Assembly: GCF_051014445.1 (NCBI RefSeq)
Contig: NC_135144.1
Span: 2,418,001-2,482,000, forward strand
DNA length: 64,000 nucleotides
Direction of reading: 5' to 3'
DNA from: Colletes latitarsis
Lineage: Eukaryota; Arthropoda; Insecta; Hymenoptera; Colletidae
Part shown: one piece after another, positions 30,994 through 45,693 of the stretch
Layout of the letters: each line of letters begins with the position of its first letter
Numbering within the stretch: position 1 is the first letter of the stretch
Position numbers and translations under genes: made by a program
The notes under the pieces: model-generated
Told to the model about the DNA's origin: nothing
The model's database searches: none
Seen by the model: only the letters and a program-made list of their open reading frames with translations

Positions 30994-33900
30994 CGGTGTT
31001 ACCGACTAAAATACTGACCGAATCCAGGTTTAATTGACAGTTTCAGTGAGGTGTCACATTACTACGTGTTTCAAACCAGAGAAAACCAAGGATCTGGCCA
31101 ACAAGAATGCGGAAAAGGCAAAATCATGAGTCAGATGCTGGCATAACCCAGACCTCACCCAGACCTAACCGGTGTTACCGACTAAAATACTGACCGAATC
31201 CAGGTTTAATTTTCTGTTACTGTGTGGTACCACATTACTACGTTATTCAAACCCGGAAATTTCCAGGATCTGACCAACAAGTATGCGAAGAAGGCAAAAT
31301 CATGAGCCAGATGCGGGCATAACCCAGAACTAACCCAGACCTAACCAGTGTTATCCTTTAAAATGTGGATCGAAACCACGTTTAATTGACTGTTTCAATG
31401 TGGTACCACATTACTACGTGATTCAAGCCCGAAAAGACCCAGGATCTGGCCAACAAGTTTGCGAAGAAAGCAAAATCATGAGCCAGATGCGGGCATAACC
31501 CAGACCTAACCCAGACCTAACCGGTGTTACCGACTAAAATATTGGACGGAACCAGGTTTAATTGTCTGTGTCATTGTGGTACCACATAACTACGTGATTG
31601 AAACCAGAGGAAACCAAGGATCCGGCCAACAAAAATGCGGAAAAGGCAAAATCATGCGTCAGATGCTGGCATAACCCAGACCTAACCCGGACCTAACCGG
31701 TGTTACCGACTAAAATACTGACATAATCCAGGTTTAATTTTCTGTTACTGTGTGGTACCACATTACTACGTTATTCAAACCCGGAAATTTCCAGGATCTG
31801 ACCAACAAGTATGCGAAGAAGGCAAAATCATGAGCCTGATGTGGGCGTATCCCAGACCTAACCCAGACCTAACCGGTTTTATCCTCTAAAATATTGATCG
31901 AAACCAGGTTTAATTGACTGTTTCAACGTGGTACCACATTACTACGTGATTCAAACTCTAAAAAACCCAGGATCTGGCCAACAAGTATGCGAAGAAGGCA
32001 AAATCATGAGCCAGATGCGGGCATAACCCAGACCTAACCCAGACCTAACCGGTGTTACCGACTAAAATACTGACCGAATCCAGGTTTAATTGACTGTTAC
32101 TGTGTGGTACCACATTACTACGTGATTGAAACCAGAGGAAACCAAGGATCCGGCCAACAAGAATGCGGAAAAGGCAAAATCATGCGTCAGATGCTGCCAT
32201 AAGCCAGACCTAACGCAGACCTAACCGGTGTTACCGACTAAAATACTGACCTAATCCAGGTTTAATTTTCTGTTACTGTGTGGTACCACATTACTACGTT
32301 ATTCAAACCCGGAAATTCCCAGGATCTGGCCAACAACTATGCGAAGAAGGCAAAATCATGAACCAGATGCGGGCATAACCCAGACCTAACCCAGACCTAA
32401 CCGGTGTCATCCTCTAAAATATTGATCGAAACCAAGTTTAATCGACTGTTTCAGTGTGGTACAACATTACTACGTGATTCAAACGCGAAAAAAACCCAGG
32501 ATCTGGCCAACAAGTATGCGAAGAAGGCAAAATCATGAGCCAGATGCGGGCATAACCCAGACCTAACCCAGACCTAACCGGAGTTACCGACTAAAATATT
32601 GGTCGGAACCAGGTTTAATTGTCTGTGACATTGTGGTACCACATAACTACGTGATTGAAACCAGAGGAAACCAAGGATCCGGCCAACAAAAATGCGGAAA
32701 AGGCAAAATCATGCGTCAGATGCTGGCATAACCCAGACCTAACCCGGACCTAACCGGTGTTACCGACTAAAATACTGACATAATCCAGGTTTAATTTTCT
32801 GTTACTGTGTGGTACCACATTACTACGTTATTCAAACCCGGAAATTCCCAGGATCTGACCAACAAGTATGCGAAGAAGGCAAAATCATGAGCCAGATGTG
32901 GGCATAACCCAGACCCAACCCAGACCTAACCGGTTTTATCCTCTAAAATGTGGATCGAAACCAGGATTAATTGACTGTTTCAATGTGGTACCACATTACA
33001 ACGTGATTCAAAATCTAAAAAACCCAGGATCTGGCCAACAAGTATGCGAAGAAGGCAAAATCATGAGCCAGATGCGGGCATAACCCAGACCTAACCCAGA
33101 CCTAGCCGGTGTTATACTCTAAAATATTGATCGAATCCAAGTGTAACGGACTGTTTCTGTGTGGTACCACATTACTGCGTGATTCAAACCCGGAAAAACC
33201 CAGGATCTGGCCAACAAGATTGCGGAAAAGGCAAAATCATGAGCCAGATGCGGTCATAACCCATACCTAACCCAGACCTAACCGGTGTTACCGACTAAAA
33301 TACTGACCGAATCCAAGTTTACCGGACTGTTTCTGTGTGGTACCACATTACTACGTTATTCAAACCCGGAAATTCCCAGGATCTGGCCAACAAGTATGCG
33401 AAGAAGGCAAAATCATGAGCCAGATGTGGGCATGACCCAGACCTAACCCAGACCTAACCGGTGTTATCCTCTAAAATATTGATCGAAACCAAGTTTAATC
33501 GACTGTTTCAGTGTGGTACAACATAAGTACGTGATACAAACCCGGAAATTCCCAGGATCTGGCCAACAACTATGCGAAGAAGGCAAAATCATGAGCCAGA
33601 TGCGGGCATAACCCAGACCTAACCCAGACCTGACCAGTGTTATCCTTTAAAGTGTGGATCGAAACCAGGTTTAATTGATTGTTTCAATGTGGTACCACAT
33701 TACTACGTGATTCAAACCCGAAAAAACCCAGGATCTGGCCAACAAGTTTGCGAAGAAAGCAAAATCATGAGCCAGATGCGGGCATTACCCAGACCTAACC
33801 CAGACCTAACCGGTGTTATCCTCTAAAATATTGATCGAAACCAAGTTTAATCGACTGTTTCAGTATGGTACAACATTAGTACGTGATACAAACCCGAAAA

Positions 33901-34795
33901 TTCCCTGGATCTGGCCAACAACTATGCGAAGAAGGCAAAATCATGAGCCAGATGGGGGCATAACCCAGACCTAAGCCAGACCTAACCGGTGTTACCGACT
34001 AAAATATTGGTCGGAACCAGGTTTAATTGTCTGTTTCAGTGAGGTGTCACTTTACTACGTGTTTCAAACCAGAGAAAACCAAGGATCTGGCCAACAAGAA
34101 TGCGGAAAAGGCAAAATCATGAGCCAGGTGCGGGCATAACCCAGACCTAAGCCAGACCTAACCGGTGTTACCGACTAAAATATTGGTCGGAACCAGGTTT
34201 AATTGTCTGTTTCAGTGAGGTGTCACTTTACTACGTGTTTCAAACCAGAGAAAACCAAGGATCTGGCCAACAAGAATGCGGAAAAGGCAAAATCATGAGC
34301 CAGATGGGGGCATAACCCAGACCTAACCCAGACCTAACCTGTGTTTTCCTTTAAAATAATGGATCGAAACCAGGTTTAATTGTCTGTTTCATTGTGGTAC
34401 CACATAACTACGTGATTGAAACCAGAGAAAACCAAGGATCCGGCCAACAAGAATGCGGAAAAGGCAAAATCATGAGTCAGATGCTGGCATAAGCCAGACC
34501 TAACCCAGACCTAACCGGTGTTACCGACTAAAATACTGACCGAATCCAGGTTTAATTGTCTGTTACTGTGTGGTACCACAATACTACGTTATTCAAACCC
34601 CGAAATTCCCAGGATCTGACCAACAAGTATGCGAAGAAGGCAAAATCATGAGCCAGATGTGGGCATAACCCAGGCCAAACCCAGACCTAACCGGTGTTAT
34701 TCTCTAAAATATTGATCGAAACCAAGTTTAATCGACTGTTTCAGTGTGGTACAACATTAGTACGTGATACAAACCCGGAAATTCCCGGGATCTGG
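30994..34795. repeat. 18-monomer segmental duplication, copy 2, with a four-monomer insertion
   Basis: Offset 3,170 from copy 1 up to about 33,245. Then about 704 bp (four monomers, about 33,245-33,945) are extra, and the match resumes at offset 3,874 to about 34,790. Copy 1 leaves the alignment after CCCGGGATCTGGCCAACAA (AGTTTGCG against ACTATGCG), so the crossover was at or next to that conserved box. Confidence 0.83.
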
Positions 34796-37700
34796 CCAAC
34801 AACTATGCGAAGAAGGCAAAATCATGAGCCAGATGCGGGCATAACCCAGACCTAACCCAGACCTAACCAGTGTTATCCTTTAAAATGTGGATCGAAACCA
34901 GGTTTAATTGACTGTTTCAATGTGGTACCACATTACTACGTGATTCAAACCCGAAAAACCCAGGATCTGGCCAACAAGTTTGCGAAGAAAGCAAAATCAT
35001 GAGCCAGATGCGGGCATAACCCAGACCTAACCCAGACCTAACCAGTGTTATCCTCTAAAATATTGATCGAAACCAAGTTTAATCGACTGTTTCAGTGTGG
35101 TACAACATTAGTACGTGATACAAACCCGAAAATTCCCAGGATCTGGCCAACAACTATGCGAAGAAGGCAAAATCATGAGCCAGATGCGGGCATAACCCAG
35201 ACCTAACCCAGACCTAACCAGAGTTATCCTTTAAAAAGTGGATCGAAACTAGGTTTAATTGACTGTTTCAATGTGGTACCACATTACTACGTGATTCAAA
35301 CCCGAAAAAAAACCAGGATTTGGCCAACAAGTTTGCGAAGAAAGCAAAATCATGAGCCAGATGCGGGCATAACCCAGACCTAACCCAGACCTAACCGGTG
35401 TTATCCTCTAAAATGTTGATCGAATCCAGGTTTAATTGACTGTTACTGTGTGGTACCACATTACTACGTGATACAAACCCGAAAACTCCCAGGATCTGGC
35501 CAACAACTATGCGACGAAGGCAAAATCATGAGCCAGATGCGGGCATAACCCAGACCTAACCCAGACCTAACCGGTGTTACCGACTAAAATATTGGTCGGA
35601 ACCAGGTTTAATTGTCTGTTTCATTGTGGTACCACATAACTACGTGATTGAAACCAGAGGAAACCAAGGATCCGGCCAACAAGAATGCGGAAAAGGCAAA
35701 ATCATGCGTCAGATGCTGGCATAACCCAGACCTCACCCAGGCCTAGCCAGTGTTACCGACTAAAATACTGTCCGAATCCAGGTTTAATTGCCTGTTACTG
35801 TGTGGTACCACATTACTACGTTATTCAAACCCGGAAATTCCCAGGATCTGACCAACAAGTATGCGAAGAAGGCAAAATCATGAGCCAGATGTGGGCATAA
35901 CCCAGACCTAACCCAGACCTAACCGGTTCTATCCTCTAAAATGTGGATCGAAACCAGGATTAATTGACTGTTTCAATGTGGTACCACATTACTACGTGAT
36001 TCAAATCCAAAAAAACCCAGGATCTGGCCAACAACTATGCGAGGAAGGCAAAATCATGAGCCAGATGTGGGCATGACCCAGACCTAACCCAGACCTAACC
36101 GGTGTTATCCTCTAAAATATTGATCGAAACCAGGTTTAATTGTCTGTTTCATTGTGGTACCACATTGCTACGTGATTGAAACCAGAGAAAACCAAGGATC
36201 CGGCCAACAAGAATGCGGAAAAGGCAAAATCATGAGCCAGATGCGGGCATAACCCACACCTAACCCAGACCTAACCGGTGTTATCCTCTAAAATATTGAT
36301 CGAATCCAGGTTTAATTGACTGTTACTGTGTGGTACCACATTACTACGTGATACAAACCCGAAAACTCCCAGGATCTGGCCAACAACTATGCGAAGAATG
36401 CAAAATCATGAGCCAGATGCGGGCATAACCCAGACCTAACCCAGACCTAACCGGTGTTATCCTCTAAAATATTGATCGAAACCAAGTTTAATCGACTGTT
36501 TCAGTGTGGTACAACATTAGTACGTGATACAAACCCGGAAATTCCCAGGATCTGGCGAACAAGTATGCGAAGAAGGCAAAATCATGAGCCAGATGGGGGC
36601 ATAACCCAGACCTAACCGGTGTTATCCTCTAAAATATTGATCGAAACCGAGTTTAATCGACTGTTTCAGTGTGGAACAACATTAGTACGTGAGACAAACC
36701 CGGAAACTCCCAGGATCTGACCAACAAGTATGCGAAGAAGGCAAAATCATGAGCCAGATGTGGGCATAACCCAGACCTAACCCAGACCTAACCGGTGTTA
36801 TCCTCTAAAATATTGATCGAAACCAAGTTTAATCGACTGTTTCAGTGTGGTACAACATTAGTACGTGATACAAACCCGGAAATTCCCAGGATCTGGCCAA
36901 CAACTATGCGAAGAAGGCAAAATCATGAGCCAGATGCGGGCATAACCCAGACCTAACCCAGACCTGACCAGTGTTATCCTTTAAAGTGTGGATCGAAACC
37001 AGGTTTAATTGACTGTTTCAATGTGGTACCACATTACTACGTGATTCAAACCCGAAAAAACCCAGGATCTGGCCAACAAGTTTGCGAAGAAAGCAAAATC
37101 ATGAGCCAGATGCGGGCATAACCCAGACCTAACCGGTGTTATCCTCTAAAATATTGATCGAAACCAAGTTTAATCGACTGTTTCAGTGTGGTACAACATT
37201 ACTACGTGATTCAAACCCGAAAAAAACCCAGGATCTGGCCAACAACTATGCGAAGAAGGCAAAATCATGAGCCAGATGCGGGCATAACCCAGACCTAACC
37301 CAGACCTAACCGGTGTTATCCTCCAAAATATTGATCGAATCCAGGTTTAATTGTCTGTTTCATTGTGGTACCACATAACTACGTGATTGAAACCAGAGAA
37401 AACCAAGGATCCGGCCAACAAGAATGCGGAAAAGGCAAAATCATGAGCCAGATGGGGGCATAACCCAGACCTAACCCAGACCTAACCTGTGTTATCCTTT
37501 AAAATATTGGATCGAAACCAGGTTTAATTGTCTGTTTCATTGTGGTACCACATAACTACGTGATTGAAACCAGAGAAAACCAAGGATCCGGCCAACAAGA
37601 ATGCGGAAATGGCAAAATCATGAGTCAGATGCTGGCATAAGCCAGACCTAACCCAGACCTAACCGGTGTTACCGACTAAAATATTGGTCGGAACCAGGTT

Positions 37701-40700
37701 TAATTGTCTGTTTCAGTGAGGTGTCACTTTACTACGTGTTTCAAACCAGAGAAAATCAAGCATCTGGCCAACAAGAATGCGGAAAAGGCAAAATCATGAG
37801 CCAGGTGCGGGCATAACCCAGACCTAACCCAGACCTAACCGGTGTTACCGACTAAAATATTGGTCGGAACCAGGTTTAATTGTCTGTTTCAGTGAGGTGT
37901 CACATTACTACGTGTTTCAAACCAGAGGAAACCAAGGATCTGGCCAACAAGAATGCCGAAAAAGGCAAAATCATGAGCCAGATGGAGGCATAACCCAGAC
38001 CTAACCCAGACCTAACCTGTGTTATCCTTCAAAATATTGATCGAAACCAGGTTTAATTGTCTGTTTCATTGTGGTACCACATTACTACGTGATTGAAACC
38101 AGAGAAAACCAAGGATCCGGCCAACAAGAATGCGGAAAAGGCAAATTCATGAGCCAGATGCGGGCATAACCCAGACCTAACCCAGACCTAACCGATGTTA
38201 CCGACTAAAATATTGGTCGGAAACAGGTTTAATTGTCTGTTTCAGTGAGGTGTCACATTACTGCGTGTTTCAAACCCGGAAATTCCCAGGATCTGACCAA
38301 CAAGTATGCGAGGAAGGCAAAATCATGAGCCTGATGTGGGCATAACCCAGACCTAACCCAGACCTAACCTGTGTTATCCTTTAAAATATTGATCGAAACC
38401 AGGTTTAATTGTCTGTTTCATTGTGGTACCACATAACTACGTGATTGAAACCAGAGAAAACCAAGTATCCGGCCAACAACTATGCGAAGAAGGCAAAATC
38501 ATGAGCCAGATGCGGGCATAACCCAGACCTAACCCAGACCTAACCAGTGTTATCCTTTAAAATGTGGATCGAAACCAGGTTTAATTGACTGTTTCAATGT
38601 GGTACCACATTACTACGTGATTCAAACCCGAAAAAACCCAGGATCTGCCAACAAGTTTGCGAAGAAAGCAAAATCATGAGCCAGATGCGGGCATAACCCA
38701 GACCTAACCCAGCCCTAACCGGTGTTACCGACTAAAATATTGGTCGGAACCAGGTTTAATTGTCTGTGTCATTGTGGTACCACATAACTACGTGATTGAA
38801 ACCAGAGAAAACCAAGGATCTGGCCAACAAGAATGCGGAAAAGGCAAAATCATGAACCAGATGGGGGCATAACCCAGACCTAACCCAGACCTAACCGGTG
38901 TTATCCTCGAAAATATTGATCGAAACCAAGTTTAATCGACTGTTTCAGTGTGGTACAACATTAGTACGTGATACAAACCCGAAAATTCCCAGGATCTGGC
39001 CAACAACTATGCGAAGAAGCCAAATCATGAACCAGATGCGGGCATAACCCAGACCTAACCCAGACCTAACCAGTGTTATCCTTTAAAATGTGGATCGAAA
39101 CCAGGTTTAATTGACTGTTTCAATGTGGTACCACATTACTACGTGATTCAAACCCGAAAAAGCCCAGGATCTGGCCAACATGTTTGCGAAGAATGCAAAA
39201 TCATGAGCCTGATGCGGGGATAACCCAGACCTAACCCAGACCTAACCGGTGTTACCGACTAAAATATTGGTCGGAACCAGGTTTAATTGTCTGTTTCAGT
39301 GGGGTGTCACATTACTACGTGTTCCAAACCAGAGAAAACCAAGGATCTGGCCAACAAGAATGCGGAAAAGGCAAAATCATGAACCAGATGGGGGCATAAC
39401 CCAGACCTAACCCAGACCTAACCTGTGTTATCCTTTAAAATATTGATCGAAACCAGGTTTAATTGTCTGTTTCATTGTGGTACCACATAACTACGTGATT
39501 GAAACCAGAGAAAACCAAGTATCCGGCCAACAACTATGCGAAGAAGGCAAAATCATGAGCCAGATGCGGGCATAACCCAGACCTAACCCAGACCTAACCA
39601 GTGTTATCCTTTAAAATGTGGATCGAAACCAGGTTTAATTGACTGTTTCAATGTGGTACCACATTACTACGTGATTCAAACCCGAAAAAACCCAGGATCT
39701 TGCCAACAAGTTTGCGAAGAAAGCAAAATCATGAGCCAGATGCGGGCATAACCCAGACCTAACCCAGCCCTAACCGGTGTTACCGACTAAAATATTGGTC
39801 GGAACCAGGTTTAATTGACTGTTTCATTGTGGTACCACATAACTACGTGATTGAAACCAGAGAAAACCAAGGAACCGGCCAACAAAAATGCGGAAAAGGC
39901 AAAATCATGCGTCAGATGCTGGCATAACCCAGACCTAACCCAGACCTAACCGATGTTACCGACTAAAATATTGGTCGGAACCAGGTTTAATTGTCTGTTT
40001 CAGTGAGGTGTCACATTACTACCTGTTTCAAACCAGAGAAAACCAAGGATCTGGCCAACAAGAATGCGGAAAAGGCAAAATCATGAGTCAGATGCTGGCA
40101 TAACCCACACCTCACCCAGACCTAACCAGTGTTACCGACTAAAATACTGTCCGAATCCAGGTTTAATTGCCAGTTACTTTGTGGTACCACATTACTACGT
40201 TATTCAAACCCGGAAATTCCCAGGATCTGACCAACAAGTATGCGAAGAAGGCAAAATCATGAGGCAGATGTGGGCATAACCCGGACCTAACCCAGACCTA
40301 ACCGGTTCTATCCTCTAAAATGTGGATCGAAACCAGGATTAATTGACTGTTTCAATGTGGTACCACATTACTACGTGATTCAAATCCAAAAAAACCCAGG
40401 ATCTGGCCAACAACTATGCGAGGAAGGCAAAATCATGAGCCTGATGTGGGCATAACCCAGACCTAACCCAGACCTAACCGGTTTTATCCTCTAAAATATT
40501 GATCGAAACCAGGTTTAATTGACTGTTTCAACGTGGTACCACATTACTACGTGATTCAAATCCAAAAAAACCCAGGATCTGGCCAACAAGTATGCGAAGA
40601 AGGCAAAATCATGAGCCAGATGCGGGCATAACCCAGACCTAACCCAGACCTAACCAGTGTTATCCTCCAAAATATTGATCGAATCCAGGTTTAATTGACT

Positions 40701-43700
40701 GTTACTGTGTGGTACCACATTACTACGTGATGCAAACCCGAAAATTCCCAGGATCTGGCCAACAACTATGCGAAGAAGGCAAAATCATGAGCCAGATGCG
40801 GGCATAACCCAGACCTAACCCAGACCTAACCGGTGTTATCCTCCAAAATATTGATCGAATCCAGGTTTAATTGACTGTTACTGTGTGGTACCACATTACT
40901 ACGTGATGCAAACCCGAAAATTCCCAGGATCTGGCCAACAACTATGCGAAGAAGGCAAAATCATGAGCCAGATGCGGGCATAACCCAGACCTAACCCAGA
41001 CCTAACCAGTGTTATCCTTTAAAATTGTGGATCGAAACCAGGTTTAATTGACTGTTACTGTGTGGTACCACATTACTACGTGATACAAACCCGAAAATTC
41101 CCAGGATCTGGCCAACAACTATGCGAAGAAGGCACAATCATGAGCCAGATGCGGGCATAACCCAGACCTAACCCAGACCTAACCGGTGTTACCGACTAAA
41201 ATATTGGTCGGAACCAGGTTTAATTGTCTGTTTCAGTGAGGTGTCACATTACTACGTGTTTCAAACCAGAGGAAACCAAGGATCTGGCCAACAAGAATGC
41301 GGAAAACGGCAAAATCATGAGCCAGATGGGGGCATAACCCAGACCTAACCCAGACCTGACCTGTGTTATCCATTAAAATATTTATCGAAACCAGGTTTAA
41401 TTGTCTGTTTCATTGTGGTACCACATAACTACGTGATTGAAACCAGAGAAAACCAAGGATCCGGCCAACAAGAATGCGGAAAAGGCAAAATCATGAGCCA
41501 GATGCGGGCATAACCCACACCTAACCCAGACCTAACCGGTGTTACCGACTAAAATACTGACCGAATCCAGGTTTAATTGACTGTTACTGTGTGGTACCAC
41601 ATTACTACGTTATTCAAACCCGAAAAACCCCAGGATCTGGCCAACAAGTTTGCGAAGAAAGCAAAATCATGAGCCAGATACGGGCATAACCCAGACCTAA
41701 CCCAGACCTAACCGGTGTTACCGACTAAAATATTGGTCGGAACCAGGTTTAATTGTCTGTTTCATTGTGGTACCACATAACTACGTGATTGAAACCAGAG
41801 GAAACCAAGGATCCGGCCAACAAAAATGCGGAAAAGGCAAAATCATGCGTCAGATGCTGGCATAACCAAGACCTAACCCAGACCTAACCGGTGTTACCGA
41901 CTAAAATACTGACCTAATCCAGGTTTAATTTTCTGTTACTGTGTGGTACCACATTACTACGTGATACAAACCCGAAAACACCCAGGATCTGGCCAACAAC
42001 TATGCGAAGAAGGCAAAATCATGAGCCAGATGCGGGCATAACCCAGACCTAACCCAGACCTAACCGGTGTTATCCTCGAAAATATTGATCGAAACCAAGT
42101 TTAATCGACTGTTTCAGTGTGGTACAACATTAGTACGTGATACAAACCCGAAAATTCCCAGGATCTGGCCAACAATTATGCGAAGAAGCCAAATCATGAA
42201 CCAGATGCGGGCATAACCCAGACCTAACCCAGACCTAACCAGTGTTATCCTTTAAAATGTGGATCGAAACCAGGTTTAATTGACTGTTTCAATGTGGTAC
42301 CACATTACTACGTGATTCAAACCCGAAAAAGCCCAGGATCTGGCCAACATGTTTGCGAAGAATGCAAAATCATGAGCCTGATGCGGGGATAACCCAGACC
42401 TAACCCAGACCTAACCGGTGTTACCGACTAAAATATTGGTCGGAACCAGGTTCAATTGTCTGTTTCAGTGGGGTGTCACATTACTACGTGTTCCAAACCA
42501 GAGAAAACCAAGGATCTGGCCAACAAGAATGCGGAAAAGGCAAAATCATGAACCAGATGGGGGCATAACCCAGACCTAACCCAGACCTAACCTGTGTTAT
42601 CCTTTAAAATATTGATCGAAACCAGGTTTAATTGTCTGTTTCATTGTGGTACCACATAACTACGTGATTGAAACCAGAGAAAACCAAGTATCCGGCCAAC
42701 AACTATGCGAAGAAGGCAAAATCATGAGCCAGATGCGGGCATAACCCAGACCTAACCCAGACCTAACCAGTGTTATCCTTTAAAATGTGGATCGAAACCA
42801 GGTTTAATTGACTGTTTCAATGTGGTACCACATTACTACGTGATTCAAACCCGAAAAAACCCAGGATCTGGCCAACAAGTTTGCGAAGAAAGCAAAATCA
42901 TGAGCCAGATGCGGGCATAACCCAGACCTAACCCAGCCCTAACCGGTGTTACCGACTAAAATATTGGTCGGAACCAGGTTTAATTGTCTGTTTCATTGTG
43001 GTACCACATAACTACGTGATTGAAATCAGAGAAAACCAAGGAACCGGCCAACAAAAATGCGGAAAAGGCAAAATCATGCGTCAGATGCTGGCATAACCCA
43101 GACCTAACCCAGACCTAACCGATGTTACCGACTAAAATACTGTCCGAATCCAGGTTTAATTGCCAGTTACTGTGTGGTACCACATTACTACGTTATTCAA
43201 ACCCGGAAATTCCCTGGATCTGATCAACAAGTATGCGAAGAAGGCAAAATCATGAGGCAGATGTGGGCATAACCCGGACCTAACCCAGACCTAACCGGAT
43301 CTATCCTCTAAAATGTGGATCGAAACCAGGATTAATTGACTGTTTCAATGTGGTACCACATTACTACGTGATTCAAATCCAAAAAAACCCAGGATCTGGC
43401 CAACAACTATGCGAGGAAGGCAAAATCATAAGCCTGATGTGGGCATAACCCAGACCTAACCCAGACCTAACCGGTTTTATCCTCTAAAATATTGATCGAA
43501 ACCAGGTTTAATCGACTGTTTCAGTGTGGTACAACATTAGTACGTGATACAAACCCGAAAATTCCCAGGATCTGGCCAACAATTATGCGAAGAAGCCAAA
43601 TCATGAACCAGATGCGGGCATAACCCAGACCTAACCCAGACCTAACCAGTGTTATCCTCCAAAATATTGATCGAATCCAGGTTTAATTGGCTGTTACTGT

Positions 43701-43933
43701 GTGGTACCACATTACTACGTGATGCAAACCCGAAAATTCCCAGGATCTGGCCAACAACTATGCGAAGAAGGCAAAATCATGAGCCAGATGCGGGCATAAC
43801 CCAGACCTAACCCAGACCTAACCGGTGTTATCCTCCAAAATATTGATCGAATCCAGGTTTAATTGACTGTTGCTGTGTGGTACCACATTACTACGTGATG
43901 CAAACCCGAAAATTCCCAGGATCTGGCCAACAA
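34796..43933. repeat. Satellite, heterogeneous segment
   Basis: Monomers here are more mixed in class order and carry more single-base indels (for example CAGGATCTGCCAACAAG at about 38,640 and GAAGAAGCCAAATCATGA at about 39,010 and 42,185). A block around 38,890-40,450 recurs at about 42,060-43,440. Single telomere-like units occur at about 36,600 and 37,120. Nothing else is visible. Confidence 0.7.
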
Positions 43934-45693
43934 CTATGCGAAGAAGGCAAAATCATGAGCCAGATGCGGGCATAATCCAGACCTAACCCAGACCTAACCA
44001 GTGTTATCCTTTAAAATGTGGATCGAAACCAGGTTTAATTGACTGTTTCAATGTGGTACCACATTACTACGTGATCCAAACCCGAAAAAGCCCAGGATCT
44101 GGCCAACATGCTTGCGAAGAATGCAAAATCATGAGCCTGATGCGGGGATAACCCAGACCTAACCCAGACCTAACCGGTGTTACCGACTAAAATATTGGTC
44201 GGAACCAGGTTTAATTGTCTGTTTCAGTGGGGTGTCACATTACTACGTGTTTCAAACCAGAGAAAACCAAGGATCTGGCCAACAAGAATGCGGAAAAGGC
44301 AAAATCATGAGCCAGATGCTGGCATAACCAAGACCTAACCCAGACCTAACCGGTGTTACCGACTAAAATATTGGTCGGAACCAGGTTTAATTGCCAGTTA
44401 CTGTGTGGTACCACATTACTACGTTATTCAAACCCGGAAATTCCCTGGATCTGACCAACAAGTATGCGAAGAAAGCAAAATCATGAGCCAGATGCAGGCA
44501 TAACCCAGACTTAACCCAGCCCTAACCGGTGTTACCGACTAAAATATTGGTCGGAACCAGGTTTAATTGTCTGTTTCATTGTGGTACCACATAACTACGT
44601 GATTGAAATCAGAGAAAACCAAGGAACCGGCCAACAAAAATGCGGAAAAGGCAAAATCATGCGTCAGATGCTGGCATAACCCAGACCTAACCCAGACCTA
44701 ACCGATGTTACCGACTAAAATATTGGTCGGAACCAGGTTTAATTGTCTGTTTCAGTGAGGTGTCACATTACTACCTGTTTCAAACCAGAGAAAACCAAGG
44801 ATCTGGCCAACAACTATGCGAAGAAGGCAAAATCATGAGCCAGATGCGGGCATAACCCAGACCTAACCCAGACCTAACCAGTGTTATCCTTTAAAATGTG
44901 GATCGAAACCAGGTTTAATTGACTGTTTCAATGTGGTACCACATTACTACGTGATCCAAACCCGAAAAAGCCCAGGATCTGGCCAACATGCTTGCGAAGA
45001 ATGCAAAATCATGAGCCTGATGCGGGGATAACCCAGACCTAACCCAGACCTAACCGGTGTTACCGACTAAAATATTGGTCGGAACCAGGTTTAATTGTCT
45101 GTTTCAGTGGGGTGTCACATTACTACGTGTTTCAAACCAGAGAAAACCAAGGATCTGGCCAACAAGAATGCGGAAAAGGCAAAATCATGAGCCAGATGCT
45201 GGCATAACCAAGACCTAACCCAGACCTAACCGGTGTTACCGACTAAAATATTGGTCGGAACCAGGTTTAATTGCCAGTTACTGTGTGGTACCACATTACT
45301 ACGTTATTCAAACCCGGAAATTCCCTGGATCTGACCAACAAGTATGCGAAGAAAGCAAAATCATGAGCCAGATGCAGGCATAACCCAGACTTAACCCAGC
45401 CCTAACCGGTGTTACCGACTAAAATATTGGTCGGAACCAGGTTTAATTGTCTGTTTCATTGTGGTACCACATAACTACGTGATTGAAATCAGAGAAAACC
45501 AAGGAACCGGCCAACAAAAATGCGGAAAAGGCAAAATCATGCGTCAGATGCTGGCATAACCCAGACCTAACCCAGACCTAACCGATGTTACCGACTAAAA
45601 TATTGGTCGGAACCAGGTTTAATTGTCTGTTTCAGTGAGGTGTCACATTACTACCTGTTTCAAACCAGAGAAAACCAAGGATCTGGCCAACAA
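43934..45693. repeat. Tandem duplication of five monomers (2 x 880 bp)
   Basis: Segment 43,934-44,813 is followed by an apparently near-identical 44,814-45,693 (offset exactly 5 x 176). Markers are GTGATCCAAACCCG with ACATGCTTGCG (44,071/44,951), TTGCCAGTTACTG and GATGCAGGCATAACCC. Both edges lie just after GGATCTGGCCAACAA, so unequal crossing-over in that box explains the copy. Confidence 0.88.
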
